Positions 39,421 to 52,463 of a DNA stretch of 64,000 nucleotides are shown in pieces. How positions within the stretch are numbered: the first letter of the stretch is position 1; each line of letters starts with the position of its first letter. The notes beneath the pieces are model-generated. The model ran no database searches, had not been told where the DNA came from, and saw only the letters and a program-made list of their open reading frames with translations. Both the position numbers and the translations under genes were made by a program. Origin of the DNA: Megalopta genalis (lineage: Eukaryota > Arthropoda > Insecta > Hymenoptera > Halictidae); the NCBI RefSeq assembly GCF_051020955.1, contig NW_027476664.1, positions 97,798-161,797 on the forward strand. The letters run 5' to 3'.

Positions 39421-41755
39421 CAAATCAATGCGAAGTAGAAGACATATCTTCGAATCCATGCGAAGAAAATGGTTTAGCTTCAAATATTTATGGTATACAT
39501 GATTTAGGTTCAACTGCATGCGAACCAAACAATTTCGTTTCAAATCGATGCGAAACACATGATTTAGCTTAAAATTCATTCGAAAAACATGATTTAGCTT
39601 AATATTCACGCTAAACATATGGTTCTTGTCCAAATACATATGATATACATGATACAGCTTCAAATGCAGGCGAAACGAACGAGTTAGCTTCATAACCAAG
39701 CGAAACACATGATTTAGCTTCAAACTCATGCGAAACACATGGTTAAGGTTAATATTCATGCGAAACAAATGGTTCAGCTTCAAATACTCGTGGTATACAT
39801 GATTTAGCTTCAACAGCATGTGAAACATGCGTGTTAGCTTCAAATCCAAGCGAAACACATGATTTAGCTTCAAATCAATGCGATGTAGAAGAATTAGCTA
39901 CAAATCCATGCGAATCAAATGGTTTAGCTTCAAATACTTGTGATATACATGATTCAGCATCAAATGCTCGCGAAACAAACGAGTTAGCTTGAAATACAAG
40001 CGAAACACATGATTTAGCTTCAAACTGATGCGAAACACATGATTCAGCTTCAAATCAATGCGAAGTAGAAGACATATCTTCAAATCCATGCGAAGCAAAT
40101 GGTTTAGCTTCAAATACTTATGGTATACATGATTTAGGTTCAACTGCATGCGAAACAAACAAGTTCGTTTCAAATCGATACGAAACACATGATTTAGCTT
40201 AAAATTCATTCGAAACACATGATTTAGCTTAATATTCACGCGAAACATATGGTTCAGGTCCAAATACATATGATATACATGATACAGCTTCAAATGCAGT
40301 CGAAACGAACGAGTTATCTTCAAATCCATGCGAAACACATGATTTAGCTTCAAGTCAACGCGAAGTAGAAGACTTATCTTCGAATACATGCGAAACAAAT
40401 GGTTCAGCTTCAAATACTTGAGATATACATGATTTATTTAGCTTCACATTCAGGCGAAACAAACGAGTTAGCTTTAAACCCATGCGAAACACATGATTTA
40501 GTTTCAAATTCGTTCGAAGCACATGGTTTTGCTTAATATTCATGCGAAACAAATGGTTCAGCATGAAATACTTGTGATATACATGATTTAGCTTCAACTG
40601 CACGTGAAACAAACGAGTTAGCTTAAAATCCAAACGAAACACATGATTTAGCTTCAAATCAAAGCAAAGTTGAAGGCTTAGCTTCAAATCCATGCGAAGC
40701 AAATGGTTTAGCATCATATACTTGTGATATGCATGATTTAGCTTCAAATGGAGGCGAAATAATCGAGTAAGCTTCAAATCCAAACGTAACACATGATTTT
40801 TCTTAAAAATCAATGCGAAGTAGAAGGCTCATCTTCGAATCCATGCGTAACAAATTGTTTAGCTTCAAATACTTGTGATATACATGATTTTGCTTCAAAT
40901 GCTGGCGAAACAAACGAGTTAGCTTCAAATCCATGCGAAACACATGATTTATCTTCAAATCAATGCGAAGTAAAAGGCTTATCTTCGAATCCGTGCGAAA
41001 CAAACGGTTTAGCTTCAAATACTTGTGATATAAGTGATATAGCTTCAACTGCCTGCGAAACAAACGAGTTAGCTTCAAATCCATGCGAAACACATGATTT
41101 AGCTTCAAATCAATGCGAAGTAGAAGGATTGTCTTCGAATCCGTGTGAAACAAGTAGTTTAGCTTCAAATACTTGTGATATACATGATTTAGCTTCAAAT
41201 GCAGGCGAAACAAACAAGTTAGCTTCAAATCCATGCGAAACACATGATTTAGTTTCAAATCAATGCGAAGTAGAAGGCATAGCTTCAAATCCATGCGAAA
41301 CACATAGTTTAGCTACAAATACTTGTGATTTACATGATTTAGCTTCAAATGCCGGCGAAACAAACGAGTTATTTTCAAATCCAAGCGAAACACATGATTT
41401 AGCTTCAAATTCATTCGAAACACATGGTTTAGCTTAATATTCATGCCAAACAAATGGTCCAGCTTCAAATACTTGTGATATACACGATTTTGCTTCAAAT
41501 GCAGGCGAAACAAACGAGTTAGCTTCAAGTCCATGCGAAACACTCGATTTATCTTCAAATCAATGCGAAGTATAAGGCTTATCTTCGAATCCGTGCGAAA
41601 CAAACGGTTTAGCTTCAACTACTTGTGATATACATGATTTATCTTCAAATGCAGGCGACGCAAACGAGTTAACTTCAAGTCAATGCGAAACACATGATTT
41701 AGCTTCTAATGCAGGCGAAACAAACGAGTTATCTTCAAATCCATGCGGAACACAT
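39421..41755. repeat. dialect A block 7
   Basis: A units. It contains one of the cleanest + strand open stretches (40793-41437), which shares a sub-block at +1891 bp with A block 8 (40971 and 42862). Confidence 0.78.
40793..41437 (+). other. + strand open frame across satellite (not called as a gene)
   Basis: 214 codons covering about four dialect A pentads. It ends at GCTTAATATT, the widely copied in-frame stop variant. It is useful as a readable example of the decapeptide pentad (TCDIHDL, ETNEL, CETHDL, CEVEGL), but has no unique sequence suggesting a real start or function. Confidence 0.7.
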
Positions 41756-42190
41756 GATTTAGATTCAAATCAATGCGATGTAGAAGGTTTAGCTTCATAT
41801 CCATGCGAAACAAATGATTAAGCATGAGATACTTGTGATATAATTGATATAGCTTAAAATGAAGGGGAAACAAAAGAGTTAGCTTCAAGTCCAAGCGAAA
41901 CACATGATTTAGATTCAAATCAATGCGAAGTAGAAGGAGTAGCTTCAACTACATGAGAAACAAATGATGTATCTTCTGATAATTGCGATATAACTGATAT
42001 AACTACAAATGTACGCGAAACAAACGAGTTAGCTTCAGATCCATGCGAAACACATGATTTAGCTGCAAATCAATGCGACGTTGAAGGTTTAGCTTCAAAT
42101 CCATGCGAAACAAATGATTTAGCTTCAGATACTAGCGATATAAGTGATATTGCTTCAAGTGCAGTCGAAACAAACGAGTTAGTTTTAAAT
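41756..42190. repeat. dialect B block 7
   Basis: Short B block, partly mixed (A-like units at 41900-41960). ATGATTAAGCATGAGATACTTG near 41814 matches 10574, so this piece is related to B block 4. Confidence 0.65.
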
Positions 42191-43655
42191 CAAAAACTTA
42201 ACAAATGATTTTTCTTCAAATCAATGCGAAGTAGAAGGCATAGCTTCAAATCCATGCGAAGCAAATGGTTTAGTTACAAATACTTATGATATACATGATT
42301 TAGCTTCAAATGCTGGCGAATCATACGGGTTAGCTTCAAATCCATGCGAAGCACATGATTTATCTTCAAATCACTGCGAAGTAAAAGGCTTATCTTCGAA
42401 TCCGTGCGAAACAAACGGATTAGCATCAAATATTTGTGATTTACATTATTTAGCTACAAATGCCGGCGGAACAAACGAGTTATCTTCAAATCCAAGCGAA
42501 ACACATGATTTAGCTTCAAATTCATGCGAAACACATGTTTTAGCATCAAATCAATGCGAAGTAGAAGGCTTGGCTTCAAATCCAGGCGAATCAAATGGTT
42601 AAGCTTCAAATACTTGTGACATACATGATTTAGCTTCAAACGCTGGCGAAACAAACGAGTTAGCTTCAAATCCATGCCAAACACATTATTTAGCTTCAAA
42701 TTCATTCGCAACACATGGTTTAGCTTAATATTCATGCCAAACAAATGGTTCTGCTTCAAATACTTGTGATATACATGATTTTGCTTCAAATGCAGGCGAA
42801 ACAAACGTGTTAGCTTCAAATCCATGCGAAACACATGATTTATCTTCAAATCAATGCGAAGTAAAAGGCTTATCTTCGAATCCGTGCGAAACAAACGGTT
42901 TAGCTTCAAATACTTGTGATATAAGTGATATAGCTTCAACTGCCTGCGAAACAAACGAGTTAGCTTCAAATCCATGCGAAACACCTGATTTAGCTTCAAT
43001 TCAATGCGAAGTAGATGGATTGTCTTCGAATCCGTGCGAAACAAATAGTTTAGCTCCAAATACTTGTGATATACATGATTTAACTTCAAATGCAGGCTAC
43101 ACAAACGAGTTAGCTTCATATCCAAGCGAAACACATGATTTAGCTTCAAACTCATTAGAACACATGGTTTAACATCAAATCAATGCGAAGTAGAAGGCTG
43201 GGTTCAAATCCAAGCGAAACACATGATTAAGGTTCAAATACTTGCGATGTAAATGAAATAACTTCAAATGCAGACGAAACAAGCGAGTTGACTTCAAATC
43301 CATGATTTAGCTTCAAATTAAAGTGAACTTGAAGGCTTAGCTTCAAATCCATGCGAAACAAATGGTTTAGCATCAAATACTTGTTTTATGCATGATTTAG
43401 CTTCAAATGGAGACGAAATAATCGAGTTAGCTTCAAATCCAAACGAAACACATGATTTTTATTTAAATCAATGTGAAGTAGAAGGCTCATCTTCGAATCC
43501 ATGCGTAACAAATGGTTTAGCTTCAAATACTTGTGATATAAGTGATATAGCTTCAACTGCATGCGAAACAAACGAGTTAGCTTCAAATCCATGCGAAACA
43601 CATGATTTAGCTTCAAATCAATGCGAAGTAGAAGGATTGTCTTCGAATCCGTGTG
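42191..43655. repeat. dialect A block 8
   Basis: A units. The left part (about 42374-42700) closely resembles 6101-6420 at an offset of 36273 bp. Some units are hybrids of A and B (TGTGATATAAGTGATATAG near 43533). Confidence 0.72.
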
Positions 43656-46600
43656 AAACAAATGATTTAGCTTCAAACACTTGGGATATAAGTGATATGC
43701 CTTCAAGTGCAGACGAATCAAACGAGTTAGCTTCAAATCCTTGCGAAACACATGTTTTAGCTGCAAATCAATGCGATGTAGGAGGTTTAGCTTCAAATCC
43801 ATGCGAAACAAATGATTTAGCCTCAGATACTTGCGATATAAGTGATATAGCTTCAAATGCAGGGGAAACAAACGAGTTAGCCTCAATACCATGCAAAACA
43901 CATGATTAAGCTTCAAATCAATGCTGTGTGGCAATTTTAGCTCCAAATCCATGCGAAACAAACGATTTAGCTTCAAATCAATGCGGAGTAGAAGACTTAG
44001 ATTCTAATCCATGCGGAACAAATGATGTAGCTTCAAATACTTGCGACATAAGTGATATAGATTTAACTGCAGGCGAAACAAACGAGTTAGCTTCATATAC
44101 AAGCGAAACACTTGATTTAGCTTCAAATCAATGCGATGTAGAAGGTTTAGCTTCGAAACCATGCGAAACAACTGATTTAGCTTAAAACACTCGGGATATG
44201 AGTGCTATAGCTTCAAATGCAGACGAAAAAGACGAGTACGCTTCAAATCCATGCCAAACAAATACTTTAGATTCAGATACTTGTGATATACGTTATTTAG
44301 ATTCAACTGCATGCGCAACAAACGAGTTAGCTTCAAATCCATGCGAAACAAATGATTGAGCTTCAAACAGTTTGAATATAAGCTATATAGCTTCAAATGC
44401 AGGCGAAACAAACCAGTTAGCTTCAATTCCATACGTAACACATGATTTAGCTTAAAATTAATGCGAAACACTTCTATTAGCTTCAAATTCGTGCGAAACA
44501 CATGATTTAGCTGCAAATCAATGCGATGTAGAAGGTTTTGCTTCAAATCAATGCGAAACTAATGATTTAGCATCAGATAATTGCGATATTAGTGATATAG
44601 CTTCAAATGCAAGGGAAACAAACGAGTTAGCTTCAAATCCATGCAAAACACATGATTTAACAGCAAATCAATGCGATGTCGAAGGTTTAGCTTCAAATCC
44701 ATGCGAAACCAATGATTTAGCTTCAGATAATTGCGATATATGTGATATAGCTTCATCTGCTTGCGAAACAAACGAGTTAGCTTCAAATCCAAGCGAAACA
44801 CATGATTTAGCTGCAAATCAATGCGATGTAGAATGTTTTGCTTCAAATCCACGCGACAGAAATTATTTAGCATCAGATACTTGCGATATAAGTGACGTAG
44901 CTTCAAATGCAGACGAAACAAACGAGTTAGCTTCAAATCCATGCGAAAGACATGATTGAACTGCAAATCAATGCGATGTAGAAGGTTTAGCTTCAAATCC
45001 GTGCGAGAAAAATGATTTTTCTTCAAAAACTTGCGATACACGTGATATAACTTCAAATGCAGGCGAAACAAGTTACCTTCAAATCCATGCGACGCAAATG
45101 ATTTTGCATCAGATACATGCGATATAAGTGATATTGCTTCAAATGCAGGGGAAAGAAACGAGTTAGCAGCAAATCCATGCGAAACACATGATTTAGCTTC
45201 AGATACTTGCGATATAAGTGATATAGTTTCAAATGCAGACGGAACAAACGAGCAAGGTTCAAATCTATACGATGTAGAATGCTTAGCTTCAAATCCATGC
45301 GAAACACATGATTTAGATGCAAATCAATGCGATGTAGAAGGTTTAGCTTCAAATCCATGCGAATCAAGTGATTATCATCAGTTACTCGCGATATAAGTGA
45401 CATAGCTTCAAATGCAGGGGAAACAAACGAGTTAGCTTCAAATCCATGCAAAACACATGATTGAGCTTCAAATCAATGCTATGTAGTAGGTTTAGCTTCA
45501 AATCCATGCGACACAAATGATTTAGCTTCAGATACTTGCGATATAATTGATATAGTATCAAATGCAGACGGAACAAACGAGCAAGCTTCAAATCTATGCG
45601 ATGTAGAATGCTTAGCTCCAAAACCATGTAAAACACATGATTTAGCAGCAAATCAATGCGATGTTGAATGCTTAGCTTCAAACCCACGCGAAATAAAAGA
45701 TTTAGGGTCACATACATTCGATTTGTGATATAGCTTCAAATGCAGGAGAAACAAACGAGTTAGCTCCAAATCCATGCGAAACAAAGGATTTAGCTTCAAA
45801 TCAATGCGAAGTAGAAGGCTTAGTTTCCAATTCATGCGGAACAACTCATTTAGCTTCAAACACTCGGGATATAAGTGATATGGCTTCAAATGCAGACGAA
45901 ACAGACGAGTAAGCTTCAAATCCATGCGAAACACAGGATTTAGCTGCAAATCAATGCGATGTAGAAGGTTTAGCTTCAAATCCATGCGAAACAAATGATT
46001 GAGATTCAAACAGTTGGGATATAGGCTATATAGCTTCAAATGCTGCCGAAACAAACCAGTTAGCTTCAATTCAATACGTAACACATGATTTAGTTTAAAT
46101 TGATGCGAAAAACATCTATTAGCTTCAAATTCGTGCGAAACACATGATTTAGGTTCAAGTCAATGCGATGTAGAAGGTTTTGCTTCAAATCCATGCGAAA
46201 GTATTGATTTAGCATCAGATAATTGCGATATAAGTGATATAGCTTCAAATGCAAGGGAAACAAACGAGTTAGCTTCAAATCAAAGCGAAACACATTATGT
46301 TTCTGCAAATCAATGCGATGTAGAAGATTTAGCGACAAATCCATGCGAAACAAATGATTTAGCATCAGATACTTGCGATATAAATGATATAGCTTCAAAT
46401 GCAGGGGAAACAAACGAGTAAGATTCAGATCCATGCGAAACACATGATTTAGCTGCAAATCAATGCGACGTTGCAGGTTTAGCTTCAAATCCATGCGAAA
46501 CAAATGATTTAGCTTCTGATACTAGCGATATAAGTGATATTGCTTCAAGTGCAGTCGAAACAAACGAGTTAGCTTCAAATCCACGCAGAACACATGATTT

Positions 46601-47062
46601 AGCTTAAAACTCATGCGATACACGTGGATTAGATTCAAATCCATGCCAAACAAATACTTTAGATTCAGATACTTGTGATATACGTTATTTAGATTCAACT
46701 GCATGCGCAACAAACGAGTTAGCTTCAAATCCATGCGAAACAAATGATTGAGCTTCAAACAGTTTGGATATAAGCTATATAGCTTCAAATGCAGGCGAAA
46801 CAAACCAGTTAGATTCAATTCCATACGCAACACATGATTTAGCTTAAAATTAATGAGAAACACATCTATTAGCTTCAAATTCGTGCGAAACACATGATTT
46901 TGCTGCAAATCAATGCGATGTAGAAGGTTTTGCTTCAAATCAATGCGAAACTAATGATTTAGCATCAGATAATTGCGATATTAGTGATATAGCTTCAAAT
47001 GCAAGGGAAACAAACGAGTTAGCTTCAAATCCATGCAAAACACATGATTTAACAGCAAATCA

Positions 47063-47212
47063 ATGCGATGTCGAAGGTTTAGCTTCAAATCCATGCGAAA
47101 CCAATGATTTAGCTTCAGATAATTGCGATATATGTGATATAGCTTCATCTGCTTGCGAAACAAACGAGTTAGCTTCAAATCCAAGCGAAACTCATGATTT
47201 AGCTGCAAATCA
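47063..47212. repeat. single 150-bp pentad inserted relative to its paralogue
   Basis: The block 46090-47340 aligns with 21232-22332 at an offset of 24858 up to CAATGCGATGT, and at 25008 after it. The 150-bp difference is exactly five units, flanked by the shared GATGT(A/C)GAAGGTTT context. It shows one pentad being gained or lost as a unit. Confidence 0.75.
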
Positions 47213-47943
47213 ATGCGATGTAGAAGGTTTTGCTTCAAATCTATGCGAAACTAATGATTTAGCATCAGATAATTGCGATATAAGTGATACAGCTTCAAAT
47301 GCAAGGGAAACAAACGAGTTAGCATCAAATCCATACAAAACACATGATTTAACAGCAAATCAATGCGATGTCGAAGGTTTAGCTTCAAATCCATGCGAAA
47401 CCAATGATTTAGCTTCAGATACTTGCGATATATGTGATATAGCTTCAACTGCATGCGAAACAAACGAGTTAGCTTCAAATCCGTGCAAAACACATGATTT
47501 AGCAGCTAATGAATGCGAAGTAGAATGCTTAGCTTCAAACCCACGCGAAACAAATGATTTAGAGTCACATACTTTCGATTTGTGATATAGCTTTAAATGC
47601 AGGGGAAACAAACGAGTTAGCTTCAAATCCATGCGAAACACATGATATAGCTGCAAATCAATGCGATTTAGAAGGTTTTGCTTCAAATCCATGCGAAACA
47701 AATGATTTAGCTTCAGATACTAGCGATATATGTGATATTGCTTCAAGTACAGACGAAACAATCGAGTTAGCTTCAAATCCATGCGGAAAACATGATTGAG
47801 CTTAAAATTCATGCGATTTAGAAGGTTTAGCTTCAAATCCATGCGAAACAAATGATTGAGCTGCAAACACTTGGGATATAAGAGATATAGCTTCAAATGC
47901 AGACGAAACAAACGAGTTAGCTTCAAATCCATGCGAAACACAT

Positions 47944-49679
47944 GATTTAGCAGCAAATCAATGCGATGTAGAATGCTTAGATTCAAACCCACGCGAAGCA
48001 AATTATTTAGGGTCACATACATTCGATTTGTGATATAGCTTCAAATGCAGGAGAAACAGACCAGTTAACTTCAATTCCATACGTAACACACGATTTAGCT
48101 TAAAATTAATGCGAAACACATCTATTAGCTTCAAATTCGTGCGAAACACATGATTTAGCTGCAAATCAATGCGATGTAGAAGGATTTGCTTCAAATCCAC
48201 GCGACACAAATTATTTAGCATCAGATACTCGCGATATAAGTGACATAGCTTCAAATGCAGGGGAAACAAACGAGTTAGCTTCAAATCCATGCAAAACACA
48301 TGATTGAGCTTCAAATCAATGCTATGTAGTAGGTTTAGCTACAAATCCATGCGACACAAATGATTTAGCTTCAGATACTTGCGATATAAGTGATATAGTT
48401 TCAAATGCAGACGGAACAAACGTGCAAGCTTCAAATCTATGCGATGTAGAATGCTTAGCTTCAAATCCATGTGAAACACATGATTTAGCAGCAAATCAAT
48501 GCGATGTTGAATGCTTAGCTTCAAACCCACGCGAAATAATATATTTAGGGTCACATACATACGATTTGTGATATAGCTTCAAATGCAGGAGAAACAAACG
48601 AGTTAGCTCCAAATCCATGCGAAACAAAGGATTTAGCTTCAAATCAATGCGAAGTAGAAGGCTTAGTTTCTAATCCATGCGGAACAACTCATTTAGCTTC
48701 AAACACTGGGGATATAAGTGATATAGCTTCAAATGCAGACGAAACAGACGAGTAAGCTTCAAATCCATGCGAAACACAGGATTTAGCTGCAAATCAATGC
48801 GATGTAGAAGGTTTAGCTTCAAATCCATGCGAAACAAATGATTGAGATTCAAACAGTTGGGATATAGGCTATATAGCTTCAAATGCTGCCGAAACAAACC
48901 AGTTAGCTTCAATTCAATACGTAACACATGATTTAGCTTAAAATTGATGCGAAACACATCTATTAGCTTCAAATTCGTGCGAAACACATGATTTAGGTTC
49001 AAAACAATGCGATGTAGAAGGTTTTGCTTCAAATCCATGCGAAACTAATGATTTAGCATCAGATAATTGCGATATAAGTGATATAGCTTCAAATGCAAGG
49101 GAAACAAACGAGTTAGCTTCAAATCAAAGCGAAACACATGATTTTGCTGCAAATCAATGCGATGTAGAAGATTTAGCGACAAATCCATGCGAAACAAATG
49201 ATTTAGCATCAGATACTTGCGATATAAATGATATAGCTTCAAATGCAGGGGAAACGAACGAGTAAGCTTCAGATCCATGCGAAACACATGATTTAGCTGC
49301 AAATCAATGCGACGTTGCAGGTTTAGCTTCAAATCCATGCGAAACAAATGATTTAGCTTCTGATACTAGCGATATAAGTGATATTGCTTCAAGTGCAGTC
49401 GAAACAAACGAGTTAGCTTCAAATCCACGCGGAACACATGATTTAGCTTAAAACTCATGCGATACACGTGGATTAGATTCAAATCCATGCCAAACAAATA
49501 CTTTAGATTCAGATACTTGTGATATACGTTATTTAGATTCAACTGCATGCGCAACAAACGAGTTAGCTTCAAATCCATGCGAAACACATGATTTAACAGC
49601 AAATCAATGCGATGTCGAAGGTTTAGGTTCAAATCCATGCGAAACAAACGAGTTAGCTTCAAATCCGTGCAATACACAT
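47944..49679. repeat. 1736-bp repeat, copy 1
   Basis: Tagged by GCGAAGCAAATTATTTAGG followed by CGATTTGTGATATAGC (about 47991 and 48022). Corresponding points in copy 2 lie 1736 bp on (for example 48564 and 50300). Confidence 0.75.
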
Positions 49680-50541
49680 GATTTAGCAGCAAATGAATGC
49701 GATGTAGAATGCTTAGATTCAAACCCACGCGAAGCAAATTATTTAGGCTCACGTACATTCGATTTGTGATATAGCATCAAATGCAGGAGAAACAGACCAG
49801 TTAACTTCAATTCCATACGTAACACACGATTTAGCTTAAAATTAATGCGAAACACATCTATTAGCTTCAAATTCGTGCGAAACACATGATTTAGCTGCAA
49901 ATCAATGCGATGTAGAAGGATTTGCTTCAAATCCACGCAACACAAATTATTTAGCATCAGATACTCGCGATATAAGTGACATAGCTTCAAATGCAGGGGA
50001 AACAAAAGAGTTAGCTTCAAATCCATGCAAAACACATGATTGAGCTTCAAATCAATGCTTTGTAGTAGGTTTAGCTACAAATCCATGCGACACAAATGAT
50101 TTAGCTTCAGATACTTGCGGTATAAGTGATATAGTTTCAAATGCAGACGGAACAAACGTGCAAGCTTCAAATCTATGCGATGTAGAATGCTTAGCTTCAA
50201 ATCCATGTAAAACACATGATTTAGCAGCAAATCAATGCGATGTTGAATGCTTAGCTTCAAACCCACGCGAAATAATATATTTAGGGTCACATACATACGA
50301 TTTGTGATATAGCTTCAAATGCAGGAGAAACAAACGAGTTAGCTCCAAATCCATGCGAAACAAAGGATTTAGCTTCAAATCAATGCGAAGTAGAAGGCTT
50401 AGTTTCTAATCCATGCGGAACAACTCATTTAGCTTCAAACACTCGGGATATAAGTGATATAGCTTCAAATGCAGACGAAACAGACGAGTAAGCTTCAAAT
50501 CCATGCGAAACACAGGATTTAGCTGCAAATCAATGCGATGT
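49680..50541. repeat. 1736-bp repeat, copy 2 (partial)
   Basis: Matches copy 1 until about 50541, where GATGTCGAAGG replaces GATGTAGAAGG and the 510-bp repeat takes over. A related third instance with CGATTTGTGATATAGC lies at 45719 (2843 bp before 48562). Confidence 0.72.
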
Positions 50542-51671
50542 CGAAGGTTTAGCTTCAAATCCATGCGAAACCAATGATTTAGCTTCAGATAATTGCGATA
50601 TATGTGATATAGCTTCATCTGCTTGCGAAACAAACGAGTTAGCTTCAAATCCAAGCGAAACACATGATTTAGCTGCAAATCAATGCGATGTAGAAGGTTT
50701 TGCTTCAAATCTATGCGAAACTAATGATTTAGCATCAGATAATTGCGATATAAGTGATACAGCTTCAAATGCAAGGGAAACAAACGAGTTAGCTTCAAAT
50801 CCATGCAAAACACATGATTTAACAGCAAATCAATGCGATGTCGAAGGTTTAGCTTCAAATCCATGCGAAACTAATGATTTAGCATCAGATAATTGCGATA
50901 TAAGTGATATAGCTTCAAATGCTGCCGAAACAAACCAGTTAGCTTCAATTCAATACGTAACACATGATTTAGCTTAAAATTGATGCGAAACACATCTATT
51001 AGATTCAAATTCGTGCGAAACACATGATTTACGTTCAAATCAATGCGATGTCGAAGGTTTAGCTTCAAATCCATGCGAAACCAATGATTTAGCTTCAGAT
51101 AATTGCGATATATGTGATATAGCTTCATCTGCTGGCGAAACAAACGAGTTAGCTTCAAATCCAAGCGAAACACATGATTTAGCTGCAAATCAATGCGATG
51201 TAGAAGGTTTTGCTTCAAATCTATGCGAAACTAATGATTTAGCATCAGATAATTGCGATATAAGTGATACAGCTTCAAATGCAAGGGAAACAAACGAGTT
51301 AGCTTCAAATCCATGCAAAACACATGATTTAACAGCAAATCAATGCGATGTCGAAGGTTTAGCTTCAAATCCATGCGAAACTAATGATTTAGCATCAGAT
51401 AATTGCGATATAAGTGATATAGCTTCAAATGCTGCCGAAACAAACCAGTTAGCTTCAATTCAATACGTAACACATGATTTAGCTTAAAATTGATGCGAAA
51501 CACATCTATTAGATTCAAATTCGTGCGAAACACATGATTTACGTTCAAATCAATGCGATGTCGAAGGTTTAGCTTCAAATCCATGCGAAACCAATGATTT
51601 AGCTTCAGATAATTGCGATATATGTGATATAGCTTCATCTGCTGGCGAAACAAACGAGTTAGCTTCAAATC
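50531..51671. repeat. 510-bp tandem repeat, 2.2 copies
   Basis: CAATGCGATGTCGAAGG recurs at 50531, 51041 and 51551, a period of 510 bp (17 units). The two full copies look almost identical (TTGCGAAAC/TGGCGAAAC near 50632/51132 is one difference). The third stops near 51671, where dialect A starts. Confidence 0.85.
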
Positions 51672-52463
51672 GATACCAAACATATGATTTAGCTTCAAAT
51701 CAATGCGACGTAGAAGTCTTAGCTTCAAATCAATGCGAGTCAAATGGTTTATCTTCAAATACTTGTGATATACATGATTTAGATTCAGCTGCATGCGGAA
51801 TAAACGATTTAGCGTCACACCCAAGGGAAACACATAATTTAACTTCAAATCAATGCGAAGTAAAAGCCTTAGCTTCAAATCAATGCGAAACAAATGGTTC
51901 AGCTTCAAATACTTGAGATATGCATGATTTAGCTTCAATCGCATGCGAAACAAACGAGTTAGCTTCAAATCCATGCGGATCACAGGATTCAGCTTTAAAT
52001 CAATGCAAAGTAGCAGGCTTAGCTTCAAACCAATGCGAGACAAATGCTTTAGCTTCAAATACTTGTGATATACATGATTTAGCTTCAACTTCATGTGAAA
52101 CAAACGTGTTAGATACGAATTCAAGCGAAACACAGGATTCAGCTTCAAATCAATGCGAAGTAGAAGGCTTAGCTTCAAATCCATGCGAATCAAATGATTT
52201 AGCTTCATATCAAAGCGAAGTTGAAGGCTTAGCTTCAAATCCATGCGAATCAAATGGTTTAGCTTCAAATACTTGTGATATACATGATTTATCTTCAACT
52301 GCATGCGAAACAAACGAGATAGCTTCAAATCCAAGCGAAACACATGATTTAGCTTCAAATCAATGCGAAGTAGAAGGCTTAGCTTCAAATCCATGCGAAA
52401 CAAATGGTTCAGCTTCAAATACTTGAGATATGCATGATTTAGCTTCAATCGCATGCGAAACAA
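51381..52463 (-). other. - strand open frame crossing a dialect junction (not called as a gene)
   Basis: 360 codons of the same basic Leu-rich frame, running across the B-to-A junction at about 51671. That the frame stays open through an unrelated recombination junction reflects the shared 30-bp phase of the two dialects, not conservation of a protein. Confidence 0.72.

Larger units (their letters stand above)
43656..51671. repeat. dialect B block 8
   Basis: B units related to 20860-22800 in several co-linear pieces. It carries the 1736-bp repeat (47944-50541) and the 510-bp repeat (50531-51671), which ends exactly where dialect A resumes. Confidence 0.78.
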
